Positions 1-7,416 of a DNA stretch of 64,000 bases are shown here, piece by piece. Under the pieces are notes generated by a model. It did no database searches and was not told the DNA's origin. It saw nothing but the letters and a program-made list of their open reading frames with translations. Source of the stretch: Gemmatimonadaceae bacterium (GTDB lineage Bacteria; Gemmatimonadota; Gemmatimonadetes; Gemmatimonadales; Gemmatimonadaceae); NCBI GenBank assembly GCA_035606695.1, contig DATNEW010000015.1, positions 238,459 through 302,458 of the forward strand, given 5' to 3'. Position numbers and translations under genes: made by a program. Positions within the stretch are counted from its first letter, which is position 1; each line of letters opens with the position of its first letter.

Positions 1-48
1 TCGACGTCTCGACGCCCCGACGCCCCGACGCCTCGACGCCCCGACGCC
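1..48. repeat. Octamer tandem repeat (YCGACGCC)x6
   Basis: Six consecutive 8-bp units of the form YCGACGYC, with CCGACGCC and TCGACGCC alternating, fill the DNA just upstream of speA. The array may extend left beyond the window. The same octamer recurs in tandem at 19314-19343. It occupies the place where a -35 element of the speA promoter would lie. Confidence 0.85.
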
Positions 49-52
49 CAAT

Positions 53-58
53 TATCTT
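53..58 (+). promoter_or_regulatory. Putative -10 element of speA (TATCTT)
   Basis: TATCTT ends 6 nt before the speA ATG. If it is the -10 element, transcription would start at or almost at the start codon, giving a leaderless mRNA. No Shine-Dalgarno sequence is visible. The same TAT..CTTCC arrangement precedes other genes here (17130, 37919, 43081). This is inferred from pattern only. Confidence 0.4.
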
Positions 59-64
59 CCCCAA

Positions 65-2029
65 ATGGCCACACGCATCGCTGACAACGTGCCGGCGGAT
101 TCAGAGGGCGGATCGACCTGGTCGATCGACGCCGCGCGCACGTTGTACAACGTCGAAGGGTGGGGTGCGGGTTTCTTCGACGTGAATGAGAAAGGGCACG
201 CCGTCGTGCGGCCCGACAAGGAACGGCCGGAGCTCGAGATCGATCTCTACGAGATCACGAATGATCTCGAGGAACAGGGCATCGCGCTGCCGGTGCTGCT
301 GCGATTCTCCGACATTCTGCGGTCGCGCATCGAGTCGCTGACCACGCGCTTCGATCAGGCGCGCGAGGAATTCGGGTATACCGGCGGGTATACCACGGTC
401 TACCCGATCAAGGTGAATCAGCAGCGGCACGTGGTCGAGGAGATCGTGGAGTTCGGCAAGGCGCACGGCGTCGGCCTCGAGTGCGGAAGCAAGCCGGAGC
501 TGCAAGCGGTGCTCGGTCTCTCCGAGACGACGGACCACGTCATCGTCTGCAACGGCTACAAGGACGAGGAGTTCATGCGCCTCGCCCTCATGGGCCAGAA
601 ACTCGGGCACAAGGTGTACATCGTCATCGAACAGCTGAGCGAGATCGACGTGCTGCTCAGCGTCGCCGACGAGCTCGGCGTCGTGCCCACCGCCGGCATT
701 CGCATCAAGCTCGCGTCGCGCGGGTTCGGGCGCTGGAAGGAGAGTGGCGGCGAGAAGTCGAAGTTCGGGCTGAACGCCGCGCAGCTGATGCAAGCCATCG
801 ACAAGCTGCGCGCCGCGGGCCGCCTCGACATCGTCAAGCTCGTGCACTTTCACCTCGGCTCGCAGATCACGGACATCCGCTTCATCAAGCTTGGCTTGAC
901 GGAGCTCACGCGGTTTTATGTCGAGCTGCGCAACATCGGTCTCGATATTACGCACGTCGACGTCGGCGGCGGACTCGGTGTGGATTACGACGGGACGAAC
1001 TCGACCTCCGACGCGAGCGTGAACTACTCGCTGCAGGAGTACGCGAACGACGTCGTGTACACGCTGGCCGAGGCGTGCCGGGAGCACGAGATCCCGATGC
1101 CGCACATCATCAGCGAGTCGGGGCGAGCGCTGACCGCGCATCACGCGCTGCTGTTGATCAAGGTCATCGACGTCGAATCCCAGGGCGATCGGCCGCTGCC
1201 GGACCTGACCGACGACGACCATCAACTGCTGCACGAGATGATGGCGGACTATCGAGACGCATCGCGCAAGAACGTCTCGAAGCGGCGCATTCGCGAGATC
1301 TTCCACGATCTGACGTTCGACAAGGAGCGCGCGCAAGAGATGTTCAACAGCGGCGTGTTTTCGCTGCGCGAGCGCGCCATGGCGGAACAGCTCTACTTTG
1401 GCACGGTGAACGTGTTGTCGAAGTTCGTCGAGCGGCACCGCGACGATTTCGAGGACATCATCACCGATCTCGATGCGACGCTGGTCGACCGCTACTTCTG
1501 CAATTTCTCATTGTTCCAGTCGCTGCCCGACAGTTGGGCGATCGACCAGCTCTTTCCGATCATGCCGATTCACCGGCTGGATGAGGAGCCGATGCGCCGC
1601 GGCTCGCTGCAGGACGTGACGTGCGACTCCGACGGAAAGATCGATCGGTTCGTGGGCGAGAAGGGCGGCAACCCGAGCCTCGAGCTGCACGAGTTCCGCG
1701 ACGGCGAGCCCTACATGCTCGGCGTGTTTCTCACCGGCGCGTACCAGGAGATCCTGGGCGACCTGCACAATCTCTTCGGGGATACGAACGCGGTGCACAT
1801 TCGGCTAGGGCCGAACGGCAGCTATGAGGTGACGGATCTCGTGCACGGCGATACCGTGACTGAAGTGCTCAATTACGTTCAGTTCCGCGCGACCGATCTC
1901 TTGCAGACGTTTCGGCGCAAGGTGGCGAGCGCGAAGCACATCAGCCGGCAAGAAGCGAATACGTTCATCGCGGATTACGTGGCCGGGCTCGAGGGCTATA
2001 CCTACCTCGAGGGTGAGGCGGCGCAGTAG
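65..2029 (+). CDS. speA: Biosynthetic arginine decarboxylase
   Basis: This is a PLP-dependent fold-III decarboxylase that converts arginine to agmatine, the first step of the ADC route to putrescine and spermidine. The 654 aa match the usual SpeA length of about 630-660. The PLP lysine lies in YPIKVNQQ (K116). HFHLGSQ and VDVGGGLGVDYDG (phosphate-binding glycine loop) and SESGRAL follow, and the C-terminal barrel carries CNFSLFQSLPD and the IMPIHRLDE segment typical of SpeA. The ATG at 65 has no ribosome-binding site but has a -10-like hexamer 6 nt upstream. The gene stands alone and converges with the lipoprotein gene downstream. No agmatine-processing genes are adjacent. Confidence 0.95.
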   Translation: MATRIADNVPADSEGGSTWSIDAARTLYNVEGWGAGFFDVNEKGHAVVRPDKERPELEIDLYEITNDLEEQGIALPVLLRFSDILRSRIESLTTRFDQAREEFGYTGGYTTVYPIKVNQQRHVVEEIVEFGKAHGVGLECGSKPELQAVLGLSETTDHVIVCNGYKDEEFMRLALMGQKLGHKVYIVIEQLSEIDVLLSVADELGVVPTAGIRIKLASRGFGRWKESGGEKSKFGLNAAQLMQAIDKLRAAGRLDIVKLVHFHLGSQITDIRFIKLGLTELTRFYVELRNIGLDITHVDVGGGLGVDYDGTNSTSDASVNYSLQEYANDVVYTLAEACREHEIPMPHIISESGRALTAHHALLLIKVIDVESQGDRPLPDLTDDDHQLLHEMMADYRDASRKNVSKRRIREIFHDLTFDKERAQEMFNSGVFSLRERAMAEQLYFGTVNVLSKFVERHRDDFEDIITDLDATLVDRYFCNFSLFQSLPDSWAIDQLFPIMPIHRLDEEPMRRGSLQDVTCDSDGKIDRFVGEKGGNPSLELHEFRDGEPYMLGVFLTGAYQEILGDLHNLFGDTNAVHIRLGPNGSYEVTDLVHGDTVTEVLNYVQFRATDLLQTFRRKVASAKHISRQEANTFIADYVAGLEGYTYLEGEAAQ

Positions 2030-2122
2030 AGAGCTCTCACACAGCAACAAAGAAAGACGACAAAGTCTGATCAGATCTGGTCGGTCGTTGTCATTGTTCG
2101 CTGTTGTTCGCCGGTAGTGGCC

Positions 2123-2165
2123 TAAAAAACTCTCGCCCGCCGAGAAACTTTCTCAGCGGGCGAGA
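2123..2165 (-). terminator. Rho-independent terminator of the small lipoprotein gene
   Basis: A perfect 10-bp stem (2131-2140 with 2156-2165) continues through one mismatch into a second 6-bp stem (GAGAAA/TTTCTC). On the minus strand it is followed by six T (AAAAAA at 2124-2129 on the plus strand). Its orientation fits the gene at 2191-2610. It may also stop read-through from speA. Confidence 0.85.
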
Positions 2166-2190
2166 CGCGTCCAGGTCCGATCTGGTCTTG

Positions 2191-2610
2191 CTACGGCACC
2201 GACGGATGAATCGACGCGCGCGCTCTCTCGCCGTTCGGTGACACGACGATGTCGACCGTCTGATTCTTGTGCACGTTGAAGGGTCCGAGGGTGCGAATGA
2301 TGTTGTGATTCGCGTCCTGCACCTCGAACGACACGTCCTGCGCCGGGAACTGATTCGGATCGAGCACCCAGCTCCGAACTTGTCCCGACATCGACTTGGC
2401 GATGTAGTTCGGCTTCATGTGCGGCATCAGCATGTAGACGCGGACTTCTTGCCCCGACGAGTTGTCGACGCGCACGATGGCGGTCCGCGTTGCGCTCAGC
2501 GAATCGACGGCGACGTCGCCGCCCGAGACACTCTCCACTCCACGGTGCATGCAGCCGGCGAGCATCGCCACGGCGCCCCCGGCGACTACCAGTTTGTGAA
2601 ACGACTTCAT
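2191..2610 (-). CDS. Small putative lipoprotein
   Basis: This is a 139-aa protein of unknown function. It begins MKSFHKLVVAGGAVAMLAGC, a textbook lipoprotein signal with lipobox LAGC, so it should be acylated and exported. The mature part is polar and predicted beta-rich and carries no motif I recognise. A longer in-frame opening exists upstream, but the ATG at 2610 is strongly supported by AAGGAGG 6 nt before it. The gene diverges from the amidohydrolase at 2749 and ends in the hairpin at 2123-2165. Confidence 0.8.
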   Translation of the reverse strand: MKSFHKLVVAGGAVAMLAGCMHRGVESVSGGDVAVDSLSATRTAIVRVDNSSGQEVRVYMLMPHMKPNYIAKSMSGQVRSWVLDPNQFPAQDVSFEVQDANHNIIRTLGPFNVHKNQTVDIVVSPNGERARASIHPSVP

Positions 2611-2748
2611 CAAATCCTCCTTCAGGTTACACGGCCGCGCGCTCACGCGGCGCCACAAGTGGCCTTTCGGGCAGGTTCGATGCCGACGGCAGAGCTTCCA
2701 ATCGGGTTTTGGTGGTGCGAGGTTGTGCAATCTCTTCCGGATCATCTC

Positions 2749-3993
2749 ATGAGACCGATTCGTTTTCGTGCAACCTCGGCCGCGGTGCTCGCCGTCGCGT
2801 TCGGCGCGTCGCGCGTCTCCGCGCAATTCTACACGTCACTGCGCACGCCGAGTGATTCGGCGATCACGATTCATGCGGCCCGCGTGATCGACGGGCGGGG
2901 CCGGATCGAGGGCGACATGCTCGTGACCGTGCGCGCCGGGCGCATCGAGCGTGTCGAGAAATACTCGCCCGCGCGGCGCGCGACATACGAGCTCGGCGAC
3001 GCGACGCTCTTGCCCGGTCTCATCGACGCACACGTGCATCCGGGCTGGTACTTCACGCGCACCGTCAGCCTCAACAATCGCGATCGCAGCGACACTCCCG
3101 TGCAGTCTGCTCTCGCGCGCGCGGGAAATCTTTATGCAACCTTAATGGCCGGCTTCACGACGATTCAAAGCGTCGGCGGACCGGAGGACCTCGATCTGCG
3201 CGACGCGGTGAATCGATGGCAGATTCCCGGACCGCGCATTCTGACGTCGATCACGCAGCTCACTGACACGGCGCTCTCACCTGATTCACTGCGCGCACGG
3301 GTGCGCTCGCTCAAGGCGCGCGGCGCCGATCTGATCAAGTTGTTCGCGTCGTCGGGACTCGGGGCGGGTGGTCAGCAATTGTTGTCTGACGCGCAGATCG
3401 AAGCGATCTGCAGCGAAGCCAAAGCACAGGGGCTACGCACGGTGGTGCACGCGATCAGCGCGCAGAGTGTGCGTGCCGCGACGCTCGCCGGCTGCACCGA
3501 GATCGAGCACGGCACGTTCGCGACTGACGCGGAGCTCGAGCTCATGGCCAAGCATGGAACGATCTTCGATCCGCAGGTGTGCCTCGTCTTTCAGAACTAC
3601 ATCGACCATCGCGACGCATATGCGCGCAATGGGTTCACCGACGCATCGTTCAAAGCGTTGGCCGACGCGATTCCGACCGCGACGGCGATGTTCAAGCGCG
3701 CGATCGCGACGCCGGGGCTCAAGGTGATCTTTGGTACCGATGCCGTCGCGCTGGCGCACGGGCGCAACGCGGAGGAGTTGTTCTGCCGCGTGAAGGCCGG
3801 TCAGTCGCCGATGGACGCGATCACCTCGGCGACGTCGGCGACCGCGAACGCGCTGGGCCTGGGTGAGCGCCTTGGCGTCGTCGCCGCGGGATTCGACGCG
3901 GATCTCATCGCGACACGCGGCAATCCCGCAAACGACATCGCCGCGCTCACGAACGTGGTATTCGTGATGCGCGGCGGGGTCGTGTTCAAATGA
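2749..3993 (+). CDS. Exported amidohydrolase (imidazolonepropionase/prolidase-like)
   Basis: This 414-aa metal-dependent hydrolase belongs to the amidohydrolase superfamily. An N-terminal signal sequence ends near SRVSA, so it is probably periplasmic. The TIM barrel shows the metal motif LIDAHVHPG (H95, H97), a lysine strand LIKLFASSGLG, VVHAIS, IEHGTF and the C-terminal metal-aspartate strand IFGTDAVALAHG. A final small beta-domain (ADLIATRGNPANDI) is typical of imidazolonepropionase-like and Xaa-Pro dipeptidase-like members. The substrate cannot be told from sequence. Start 2749 was chosen because it opens directly into the signal peptide. Upstream in-frame sequence overlaps the divergent lipoprotein gene and is not plausible coding sequence. 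Confidence 0.85.
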   Translation: MRPIRFRATSAAVLAVAFGASRVSAQFYTSLRTPSDSAITIHAARVIDGRGRIEGDMLVTVRAGRIERVEKYSPARRATYELGDATLLPGLIDAHVHPGWYFTRTVSLNNRDRSDTPVQSALARAGNLYATLMAGFTTIQSVGGPEDLDLRDAVNRWQIPGPRILTSITQLTDTALSPDSLRARVRSLKARGADLIKLFASSGLGAGGQQLLSDAQIEAICSEAKAQGLRTVVHAISAQSVRAATLAGCTEIEHGTFATDAELELMAKHGTIFDPQVCLVFQNYIDHRDAYARNGFTDASFKALADAIPTATAMFKRAIATPGLKVIFGTDAVALAHGRNAEELFCRVKAGQSPMDAITSATSATANALGLGERLGVVAAGFDADLIATRGNPANDIAALTNVVFVMRGGVVFK

Positions 3994-4002
3994 CAGCGTG
4001 CG

Positions 4003-4605
4003 CTAGGCGCCGAAGCGCTGGCCGACCTTTTCCCAGTTCACCACGTTCCACCACGCGGTGATGTAGTCCGGCCGCTTGTTCTGATACTTCAAATAATACG
4101 CATGCTCCCAGACGTCGAGCCCGAGGATGGCCGTCTTGCCCTCCATCAGCGGGTTGTCCTGATTCGGCGTGCTGGTGATCGACAGCTTGCCGCCGTCGTT
4201 GACGAGCCAGGCCCAGCCTGAGCCGAAGCGGCCGGCACCGGCGGCAGCGAACTGTTCCTTGAACTTGCTGAAGTCGCCGAACGCGCTCTTGATCGCGTCG
4301 CCGAGCTTGCCGCTGGGCTCGCCGCCCTTGCCGGGGCCCATGATCTCCCAGAACATCGAGTGATTCCAGTGGCCGCCGCCGTTGTTGCGAACGGCGGTGC
4401 GCACCGATTCCGGGACCGAGTTGATCCCCTTCATCAACTCATCGAGCGATTTGCCCTGAAGCTCCGGCGCCTTCTCGATCGCCGCGTTCAGATTGTTCAC
4501 ATACGCCTGATGATGCTTGGTGTGGTGAATCTCCATCGTCTTGGCGTCGATGTGCGGCTCGAGCGCGTCGTACGCATACGGGAGATTGGGAAGTGTGAAC
4601 GCCAT
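4003..4605 (-). CDS. sodA: Superoxide dismutase, Mn-type
   Basis: This is a 200-aa Fe/Mn-family superoxide dismutase that converts superoxide to H2O2 and O2. Metal ligands are in the [10 protein letters not shown] helix, [11 protein letters not shown], and [15 protein letters not shown]. The GGG before HWNH and QDNP near the C-terminal half are residues associated with manganese rather than iron preference. That is a family rule and not proof. There is no signal peptide, so the enzyme is cytoplasmic. ATG 4605 has AGAGGA just upstream. The gene lies 29 bp downstream of the DedA gene on the same strand and is probably co-transcribed with it. Confidence 0.95.
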   Translation of the reverse strand: MAFTLPNLPYAYDALEPHIDAKTMEIHHTKHHQAYVNNLNAAIEKAPELQGKSLDELMKGINSVPESVRTAVRNNGGGHWNHSMFWEIMGPGKGGEPSGKLGDAIKSAFGDFSKFKEQFAAAGAGRFGSGWAWLVNDGGKLSITSTPNQDNPLMEGKTAILGLDVWEHAYYLKYQNKRPDYITAWWNVVNWEKVGQRFGA

Positions 4606-4634
4606 GTCATTTCCTCTGGAGCGAAAGTTCCGTC

Positions 4635-5276
4635 CTAGGACCGCGTGCTTCCGGCCGGGGCGCGTCTGGATCTCAACCAGCCGATGACGCCTGGCAGGAA
4701 TGAGATCAGGATCACGAGAATGATCACCGACTCGATGTGCTGGTCGACGTTGTGAATGTAGCGACCCAGGAAATAGCCGATGAACAGCATGCTCCAGATC
4801 CACCCGACACCGCCGACAATGTTGTAGATCGTGTACCGGCGGTACTCCATTTGCCCCATACCGGCTACGACGGGTACGAACGTCCGCACGATGGGCATGA
4901 ATCGGGCAATGATGACGGTCTTGCCGCCGTGGCGGTCGTAGAACTCTCGGGCGCGGATCAGATGCTTCTTGTTGAAGAGCAGCGAATCTTCTCGCGAAAA
5001 CAGGTGTGGACCGGCCGCGCGGCCGATCGCGTAGCCGGAGGTGTTGCCAAGAATCGACGCGACCGTGAGCAGCAGCCCGAGCCACCACACGTTGAGCGCG
5101 CCCGTGGTCGCGGCCAGCAATCCCGCGGTGACCAGCAGCGAATCGCCCGGCAAAAAGAATCCGATCAACAGACCCGTTTCCGCGAAGATGATCGCGGTGA
5201 GTCCGATGTATCCGCCCCACGCGATGAGGGCGCGGACGTCGCGAATCTTGTGCAGGAAGTCGAGCAGCGAATGCAT
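4635..5276 (-). CDS. DedA family membrane protein (VTT/SNARE-associated domain)
   Basis: This 213-aa polytopic membrane protein is of the DedA/TVP38 family. Diagnostic segments are [18 protein letters not shown] near residues 30-50 and the loop [19 protein letters not shown] near residues 120-140, which holds the conserved arginines and prolines of the family. About five hydrophobic segments are visible. DedA proteins act in envelope homeostasis as undecaprenyl-phosphate or phospholipid translocases linked to proton-motive force, and the exact substrate here is unknown. The ATG at 5276 is preceded by 38 bp shared with the divergent peptidase gene. Confidence 0.88.
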   Translation of the reverse strand: MHSLLDFLHKIRDVRALIAWGGYIGLTAIIFAETGLLIGFFLPGDSLLVTAGLLAATTGALNVWWLGLLLTVASILGNTSGYAIGRAAGPHLFSREDSLLFNKKHLIRAREFYDRHGGKTVIIARFMPIVRTFVPVVAGMGQMEYRRYTIYNIVGGVGWIWSMLFIGYFLGRYIHNVDQHIESVIILVILISFLPGVIGWLRSRRAPAGSTRS

Positions 5277-5314
5277 TGCGTGACGGTCGGTGTTGGACTG
5301 GGGCAGTGCACTGT

Positions 5315-6526
5315 ATGAGCAGCACGAGCAGGGGAAACTCAACGGGCCAGGGCCCGGAAGCAACCGCGCGCCGCGAGCACGATCACTGGCCGGAGCTGTT
5401 CGACGCGGCGGTACGCGTGCCGAATGCACGCCGGCGCGGCGTTGGTACGCGCGGCGAGCGGCTCCTCGACGTCGGCGCGGCGATCGTGGTCATGACGCTG
5501 GTGATCGGCTGGGTGTGGTCGTTGGCCAACGCGCGATCGCTCTACGCGGCGTCGGCGGAACGGCCACTTCCGGTGGTCGCGAGTGTCGCGGCGTCGCTCA
5601 CCCGATCCGACGCGCCGTCGACAGCGTACCTCACCGATGCGGCGCTCAACGCGCTCACCAATCACATTCTCGACAAGGACCGCGGCGCGAGCGGAAAGTT
5701 GCGCGCGGCGATCGAGCCGACGCCCGCTCCCATCGTGGCGGATTCACTGCCGCCGGGCGGCTCACTGCAATACTCGCAGGGTGGACAGGTTGCGGCGGCG
5801 CCCAAGGGCGCGGGCATCTGGAGCGTATTGCTGACGGTCGGCAACGCGATCCGCCCCGTCACGAACTTCAACGTCATCACGATGCTGCCGTTCAGCGCGA
5901 AGCAGAACGGTCGCATCGGCACGTACTTCGTCGGCAGCTGGCCGGGCGAGCACGGCGCATCGGGGCCGTCGAAGGCGCCGTCGGGTGCGTACGCAAATCC
6001 GGCCGGTTTCATCGAGGTGACGCAGGCGAACGCCGACACGCCCGTGTCCGAGCATTTCAAGCTGCGCGATTTCCTCACCCACGATCAACCCAACGTTTGG
6101 CCGAAGTACATGGTGCTGCAGTCGAAGGAGATCGACAAGCTCGAGCTCGTCTTGGCCGACCTGCAGGCGCACGGCTTCGACGTGCACGGCGTGCACATCA
6201 TGAGCGGCTTCCGCAGTCCGCAATACAACTATACGGGCGGAAACACCGCCGGCCGTGCCAACCTCAGCCGTCACATGTTCGGCGATGCGTCCGACATCTA
6301 CATCGACGACGACGGCGACGGCCAGATGGACGACCTCAACCATGACGGCAAGATCTCGATCGACGACGCGCGCGTGATTCAACAGGCCGTAGACCGCGTC
6401 GAGGCTGCTCATCCCGAGCTCGTCGGTGGTGCGGGCGTGTATACGGCCGCGCCCGGGCACGGACCTTTCATTCATATCGACGCGCGCGGCTATCGCGCGC
6501 GCTGGTCGGGGACCTCAGGAGGCTGA
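5315..6526 (+). CDS. Membrane-anchored M15-type (DUF882-like) peptidase with calcium-loop insertion
   Basis: This is a 403-aa protein with one N-terminal membrane segment (about residues 53-70), a long extracytoplasmic linker, and a C-terminal zinc D,D-carboxypeptidase-like domain of the M15/YcbK type. SGFRSP precedes the zinc motif [10 protein letters not shown] (H320, D327), and the last ligand lies in FIHIDARG (H387). Between D327 and H387 is an insertion holding two EF-hand/dockerin-like loops, [10 protein letters not shown] and [12 protein letters not shown] (residues 331-351). It probably trims peptidoglycan side chains or cross-links. Calcium dependence is inferred. A TTG start at 5276 is possible, but 5315 is the first ATG. 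Confidence 0.78.
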   Translation: MSSTSRGNSTGQGPEATARREHDHWPELFDAAVRVPNARRRGVGTRGERLLDVGAAIVVMTLVIGWVWSLANARSLYAASAERPLPVVASVAASLTRSDAPSTAYLTDAALNALTNHILDKDRGASGKLRAAIEPTPAPIVADSLPPGGSLQYSQGGQVAAAPKGAGIWSVLLTVGNAIRPVTNFNVITMLPFSAKQNGRIGTYFVGSWPGEHGASGPSKAPSGAYANPAGFIEVTQANADTPVSEHFKLRDFLTHDQPNVWPKYMVLQSKEIDKLELVLADLQAHGFDVHGVHIMSGFRSPQYNYTGGNTAGRANLSRHMFGDASDIYIDDDGDGQMDDLNHDGKISIDDARVIQQAVDRVEAAHPELVGGAGVYTAAPGHGPFIHIDARGYRARWSGTSGG

Positions 6527-6527
6527 C

Positions 6528-7055
6528 GTGGCGGATCTACGGAGAACGAGCGATGGGACGGTGGTGGAAGAGGACGGCGAGGCGACGGACGTGAAAACCG
6601 AAGCTCGCGACGCGAAAGCGGACAAGGATCGTGAGATCAAGGAAGTGCGCTCCACCGACCTCGAGCCGTACACGGGCCTGAGGTATCTGTCAAAGCTGTT
6701 TCGCTTCATGGCGGTGATTCTCGTGCTGCTGCTCGTGGCCGAGGTCGCCACCGGCGTCTACACGCAAGGATCAGCGTCGATTCCAACGCTGCTCGGCGAA
6801 GCCAGCCGGTTGATCGTGCTGGCGGGCGTGCTGTGGGGCACGGGTGATCTGGCGCACCTGCTGATCGACGTCGGACACGACGTGCGGGCCGCGCGCATTC
6901 TGGTGGCGCGCGTTGCTCACACCTCGCGCACGGCGCCCATCTCGGCAACGCGTCCGGCCGTCGCCGCACCGCGCACCGATGACGTGTCATTGATGCCGCG
7001 GCGCAATTTGGTGGATCACTTCGATGATGGCGACGACGGACCGCCGATTCCGTGA
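6528..7055 (+). CDS. Hypothetical membrane protein
   Basis: This is a 175-aa protein. A charged, Asp/Glu/Lys-rich N-terminus (residues 1-50) is followed by two hydrophobic segments (about 60-85 and 95-115) and a basic, proline-rich cytoplasmic tail. I recognise no family. The GTG start at 6528 is chosen because AGGAGG (6517-6522) sits 5 nt before it and the preceding peptidase gene stops at 6526, so translation is probably coupled. The two genes form an operon, which suggests an envelope role, but that is context only. Confidence 0.7.
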   Translation: MADLRRTSDGTVVEEDGEATDVKTEARDAKADKDREIKEVRSTDLEPYTGLRYLSKLFRFMAVILVLLLVAEVATGVYTQGSASIPTLLGEASRLIVLAGVLWGTGDLAHLLIDVGHDVRAARILVARVAHTSRTAPISATRPAVAAPRTDDVSLMPRRNLVDHFDDGDDGPPIP

Positions 7056-7136
7056 TGGCTTCTGCCAACGCGGTATGACTGTTGCCTTCCAGCGAGCCGA
7101 AGCGCTGACTGAACTTGCACTCGGGAGAAGGGAATC

Positions 7137-7289
7137 ATGCTCATCACGCTCGCGGTAGTACTGATCATTCTGTGGGCGCTCGGCTTCCTGGCGTTCCACG
7201 TGACCAGCGGTCTGATTCACCTGCTGCTGGTCGTCGCGCTCATCGTCATCGTCATTCGGCTGGTGACGGGGCGGCGGCCGGTGGTTTGA
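7137..7289 (+). CDS. Tiny membrane protein, lmo0937/DUF5670-like
   Basis: This 50-aa protein is almost entirely hydrophobic: MLITLAVVLIILWALGFLAF, then HVTSGLIHLLLV and a second membrane stretch ending in a basic tail (RLVTGRRPVV). The pattern of two helices with HxxSGLIHxLL between them matches the small lmo0937-family membrane proteins found in many bacteria, whose function is unknown. GGAGAAGGGA (about 7123-7132) provides a ribosome-binding site. A strong hairpin terminator follows at 7314. Confidence 0.75.
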   Translation: MLITLAVVLIILWALGFLAFHVTSGLIHLLLVVALIVIVIRLVTGRRPVV

Positions 7290-7313
7290 ACGAACCGGTA
7301 ATCGGTAGCTAGA

Positions 7314-7350
7314 CAAAAGCGGGAATGCGCTCACGCGCTTCCCGCTTTTG
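7314..7350. terminator. Hairpin terminator, potentially bidirectional
   Basis: A 12-bp perfect inverted repeat, CAAAAGCGGGAA (7314-7325) and TTCCCGCTTTTG (7339-7350), encloses a GC-rich 13-nt loop. The plus-strand 3' arm ends in TTTT and the minus strand also ends in T residues. It separates the small membrane protein from the mannosidase gene. Confidence 0.8.
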
Positions 7351-7416
7351 CCGTTGTCGGCCATCTTTTTCGCCGTTCCGCGCCGACTACGACTTCCCAC
7401 TACCTATTCCCGGCTC

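Noticed and set aside
2269..2748. Upstream in-frame extension of the exported amidohydrolase
   Set aside because: It is antisense to a well-supported lipoprotein gene and would bury the signal peptide. The ATG at 2749 is preferred.
5271..5276. ATGCAT at the DedA start as a second shared divergent start
   Set aside because: The plus-strand reading from 5271 meets a stop after 15 codons and is not in the peptidase frame, so only the minus-strand start is real.
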